Shown: one piece after another, positions 25,532 through 27,958 of the stretch
How the letters are laid out: the number at the start of each line of letters is the position of its first letter
Numbering within the stretch: the stretch's first letter is position 1
IMG/VR virus record: IMGVR_UViG_3300029951_001069
Span: 1-27,958 of that record
Source of the DNA: a virus
Strand: one strand, 5' to 3'
DNA length: 27,958 nt
Translations under genes and position numbers: made by a program
Notes under the pieces: model-generated
What the model was told of the DNA's origin: nothing
Database searches by the model: none
Seen by the model: the letters and a program-made list of their open reading frames with translations, nothing else

Positions 25532-27958
25532 TTAGGCAAAGAAATACTCGCTGGAGAGAACCAGCTGTAAGTCCAAGGTGCCCATTGGTGGAAGTGGTGG
25601 TAACTCAGCGGCCACCTCAGGCGGTAGCTGCGCCTCCAGCTCGCGCTTGAAGTCGCCTAAGACGTCACCGCTGTACTGGTTGACGAAGGCTTGACGAAGA
25701 GAAGCAGCAAGGGTGTCGCAACGTCCCGCGTGAGTACCGTAGGAATCGTGGATCATTGCGAAGCCGGCGATGCCGTTGTGGCGGGCCACGTTGACGGTCA
25801 GCATGAGGTGGCTGGCGTCCTGGCTGTGGATGAAGTTAGGGGAGATTCCGAGGGCCTGTCGGCGACGGTCGAGTTTGTCTGAATCACTACTCAGGGTTAA
25901 TTGAACGCGGCGTCCTCCGATGTGCATGTCGATGATGCGACCGGTCGGTTCTTTGTACTCCTGGAGCACCGGGAAACCCGCACAGGTGTTCCATGAGATC
26001 GGGTGGTCGCTGGCCGATGCTACCTTCGCTGCATCGCGCAGCCAGTCCATAGCCTGTCGAGCCGCGATCACGACTTCACCAATGCAATCCCACAGAACAC
26101 CCGCGAGATAGCCAGCAGCTGCCCAATCGTCAGCCATACCGGCTTTCTTCATGGCGACCTGTACCTGCCCTCGCATCCCTTGCTTGGTCACCCCGTAAGG
26201 AAGGGTCATCACGGGCTGCTTCACGATGGAGCGGGATAGTTGGCCGTCCCACTTAATAGCCTGCTCGTCCCCTTGCTCGGCTGCCGTCCGGATGTACTTC
26301 TGCGCGAGCTTCATCACCTCCGTATAAATATCGGCGGGCTTCGCCTGGGGCGTTAGGTTCGTAGCTGATCCACCGACAGGATCACGCAGCATGGCCGAAA
26401 AGTTCTGAAGCCCGTTACAGGAGCCGTCTAGAGCGATGGGTAGGCGCGAGACGTACTCGTCACCGTTTGCCTTGTATCCAGCCCACTCGATGCACGCGGC
26501 GAGTGCGCAGAACGGAGAGTCCGCACTCTCCCACCTACGATGTCCGTCCAACGGATCGAGCGCCGAATCTAGAATCATCGCTTCGTTGTCCATAACCCAC
26601 TGCACGCGGTCATCAAAGGTCACCTTATCGACCCCGAAGCAGTTGGCGAGATGAACGGCAAGCCAGAACGCACCTGTCTCTCCAAGCTGCACCCCTTCAG
26701 CGAAGTGGAGCAGCGCCTTCGTGGCGTCGTCACCCTGCGGAGACAGCCGACCGGGGATCGGATAGATGCGGCCTCGGAAGTCCAAGGAGTGCGGGAAGTA
26801 GATAGCGCCCTCTTCGGCAAAGCGTCGGGCCACATCTATAAGATCGCGTGCAGCCACACGCTTGCTGATAGTGCGCGCGTTCTCCTCATGGGTCTCAGCG
26901 GCTGACCGCTTCCACGCCTTGAAAGCTTCCGGCTCCATATCCTTGAACACGTCACCGTGCTCAATGAGCCCGGCAGGACGTGGCGGGATCGATGTCAGCT
27001 CACGGTCGGGGAGACCAGCCACACCACCGCCGCCTTCCCATAGGGCCTCCATAACTTCCAGAACAGGACCGTTAACGGCCCAGGCGGTCTCCTGGATCGA
27101 GTTGACGGCGGCGTACACAGCCGGCATGTCCACGTTACGGAGTTCCCGGAGATACGCGCGGTTGCGGGTACGGACAAAGGATTCCCGTCCTCCCGCCGAG
27201 GTTAGGTAACCGCCGTGCCCCGTCTCGCCCCAGGGTGCCGGTGGAACCAGCATGGGTAGGCGTAGAGGAGACAACAGCGCGGTACGCTCGTGAGCAGATT
27301 CAAGCCATTCCAGCAGAGTCGGCGTCGGGCGCAGCAGTAACTCCTCACGCTTCATCCCTCGGGAGCGATCGGTATGTAACTCGGCAAAGCCCGTCGCGGC
27401 GATGAAGACCTCGATCATCTTAGAACCCAGCAGTACACCCTCGTTCCCAGGAAACTCGAAGGTTTCAACTTCCTCCCTACGCACCGCAGCATCCATTACG
27501 GCCTCTGAGTGACGACTGCTGGTGGACTTCTTCAATACCTTCTGGATATGCAGGTACAGCCCTTTGTTAGCGGCGCGGAACGCGGAGTAGTTCAGGTCGT
27601 TCTCGATGGACGTGGCGATCTTGGCCGCGACATCCTGCACCCGTGAGCGCGGGCTATTACCCAGCGTGTTGAGGCAGTGCATGACCGTGAGGTGGGCCAT
27701 CGCAGACGTGTCGAATCCAATAAGCCATTTCACGGATGCATGGCGGCGACCCGGTTTCCCGCTGGACGCCTCCGCGACAAGCGCGTTGAGAGCGTCAGTG
27801 ACAGTACCAATAGCGATGCGGAGGAGATGCTGCCCTGGGCGTGTATCCGTGGTGTCGGACTTGTCGAGCTGGCGGTTGTACCGCTCAACGCCGAGGCGAA
27901 CCGACTCTTCCTCTAGGGCGATCTGTCGGGTGGTGAGTTCGTTGTTTGTTCCGTACAT
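25532..27958 (-). CDS. Single-subunit DNA-dependent RNA polymerase (T7 gp1-like), 5' end possibly beyond window
   Basis: At least 808 residues (T7 has 883). Catalytic residues are in place: D511 in ALDGSCNGLQNFSA, K580 and Y588 in SIVKQPVMTLPYGVTKQGMR and D738 in IHDSYGTHAG; the C-terminus SSEYFFA matches the T7 'FAFA' foot. The specificity loop lies at about 666-692 and keeps R674, R684 and Q686 (T7 R746, R756, Q758), with an aspartate at 677. Residues 2-3 (YG) align with about T7 residue 28, so the true start may be upstream of the window edge. It transcribes middle and late phage genes. A proposed promoter lies within its 3' third. Confidence 0.97.
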   Translation of the reverse strand: MYGTNNELTTRQIALEEESVRLGVERYNRQLDKSDTTDTRPGQHLLRIAIGTVTDALNALVAEASSGKPGRRHASVKWLIGFDTSAMAHLTVMHCLNTLGNSPRSRVQDVAAKIATSIENDLNYSAFRAANKGLYLHIQKVLKKSTSSRHSEAVMDAAVRREEVETFEFPGNEGVLLGSKMIEVFIAATGFAELHTDRSRGMKREELLLRPTPTLLEWLESAHERTALLSPLRLPMLVPPAPWGETGHGGYLTSAGGRESFVRTRNRAYLRELRNVDMPAVYAAVNSIQETAWAVNGPVLEVMEALWEGGGGVAGLPDRELTSIPPRPAGLIEHGDVFKDMEPEAFKAWKRSAAETHEENARTISKRVAARDLIDVARRFAEEGAIYFPHSLDFRGRIYPIPGRLSPQGDDATKALLHFAEGVQLGETGAFWLAVHLANCFGVDKVTFDDRVQWVMDNEAMILDSALDPLDGHRRWESADSPFCALAACIEWAGYKANGDEYVSRLPIALDGSCNGLQNFSAMLRDPVGGSATNLTPQAKPADIYTEVMKLAQKYIRTAAEQGDEQAIKWDGQLSRSIVKQPVMTLPYGVTKQGMRGQVQVAMKKAGMADDWAAAGYLAGVLWDCIGEVVIAARQAMDWLRDAAKVASASDHPISWNTCAGFPVLQEYKEPTGRIIDMHIGGRRVQLTLSSDSDKLDRRRQALGISPNFIHSQDASHLMLTVNVARHNGIAGFAMIHDSYGTHAGRCDTLAASLRQAFVNQYSGDVLGDFKRELEAQLPPEVAAELPPLPPMGTLDLQLVLSSEYFFA
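25880..25902 (-). promoter_or_regulatory. Predicted phage RNA polymerase promoter inside the polymerase gene (T3-like)
   Basis: Minus strand AATTAACCCTGAGTAGT followed by GA, with -17 at 25902 and +1 at about 25885. It shares 19 exact bases (25889-25907) with the late promoter region and has all ten bases of the T3 promoter from -17 to -8. It faces the DNA-metabolism operon, which begins about 400 bases downstream. The same bases encode residues 685-690 of the polymerase (VQLTLS), so coding constraint on this copy is an alternative explanation. Confidence 0.6.

Noticed and set aside
1-27958. CRISPR arrays, tRNA genes, insertion sequences and an integrase
   Set aside because: No regular direct repeats, tRNA-like cloverleaf, transposase or integrase was seen in reading both strands; no terminal repeat can be judged because the genome ends are not in view.

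Overview
This window reads as most of the genome of a T7-type podovirus (Autographiviridae-like), given in reverse: nearly every gene is on the minus strand and the T7 order runs from right to left. A single-subunit RNA polymerase (25532-27958) is followed by small early genes, an ssDNA-binding protein (gp2.5-like), a RusA-type resolvase in the T7 endonuclease I position, a gp3.5-like amidase, a primase-helicase (gp4), a family A DNA polymerase (gp5) and a 5'-3' exonuclease (gp6). Then come a gp6.7-like protein, portal (gp8), scaffold (gp9), major capsid (gp10), a strong terminator in the T-phi position, tail tube proteins (gp11, gp12), internal virion proteins (gp13-gp16) and the N-terminal part of the tail fibre (gp17), which runs off the left edge. 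The host cannot be fixed from the sequence. The GC-rich coding and AGGAG-type ribosome sites suggest a GC-rich Gram-negative bacterium.

Right to left: 25.5-28 kb holds the RNA polymerase. 15.85-25.5 kb is one compressed DNA-metabolism operon whose genes overlap by a few bases or nearly touch; it contains a 3-TM holin and many small unknown proteins. 14.97-15.28 kb is the only real regulatory gap. It carries a T3-like phage promoter for the late genes, a leader hairpin, and a divergent host-type -10 element for a lone plus-strand gene (15276-15911) that looks like a moron. 1-15.16 kb is the late structural operon.

The transcription logic can be read directly. A 19-bp sequence occurs exactly twice, inside the 3' part of the RNA polymerase gene and upstream of the late operon. 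Both copies face the minus-strand genes. Both contain the ten bases found at -17 to -8 of the phage T3 promoter. I propose that these are the middle and late promoters of the phage's own polymerase.

Other points of note: the gp3.5-like amidase has lost its zinc ligands; no intact muralytic enzyme is visible and the gp16-like protein lacks a transglycosylase domain; several genes appear to use TTG or CTG starts, often inside NTGA stop-start overlaps; the primase-helicase has an internal start with a strong ribosome site, as in T7 4A/4B; and the tail fibre joins a T7 N-terminus to a lambda gpJ-like region.
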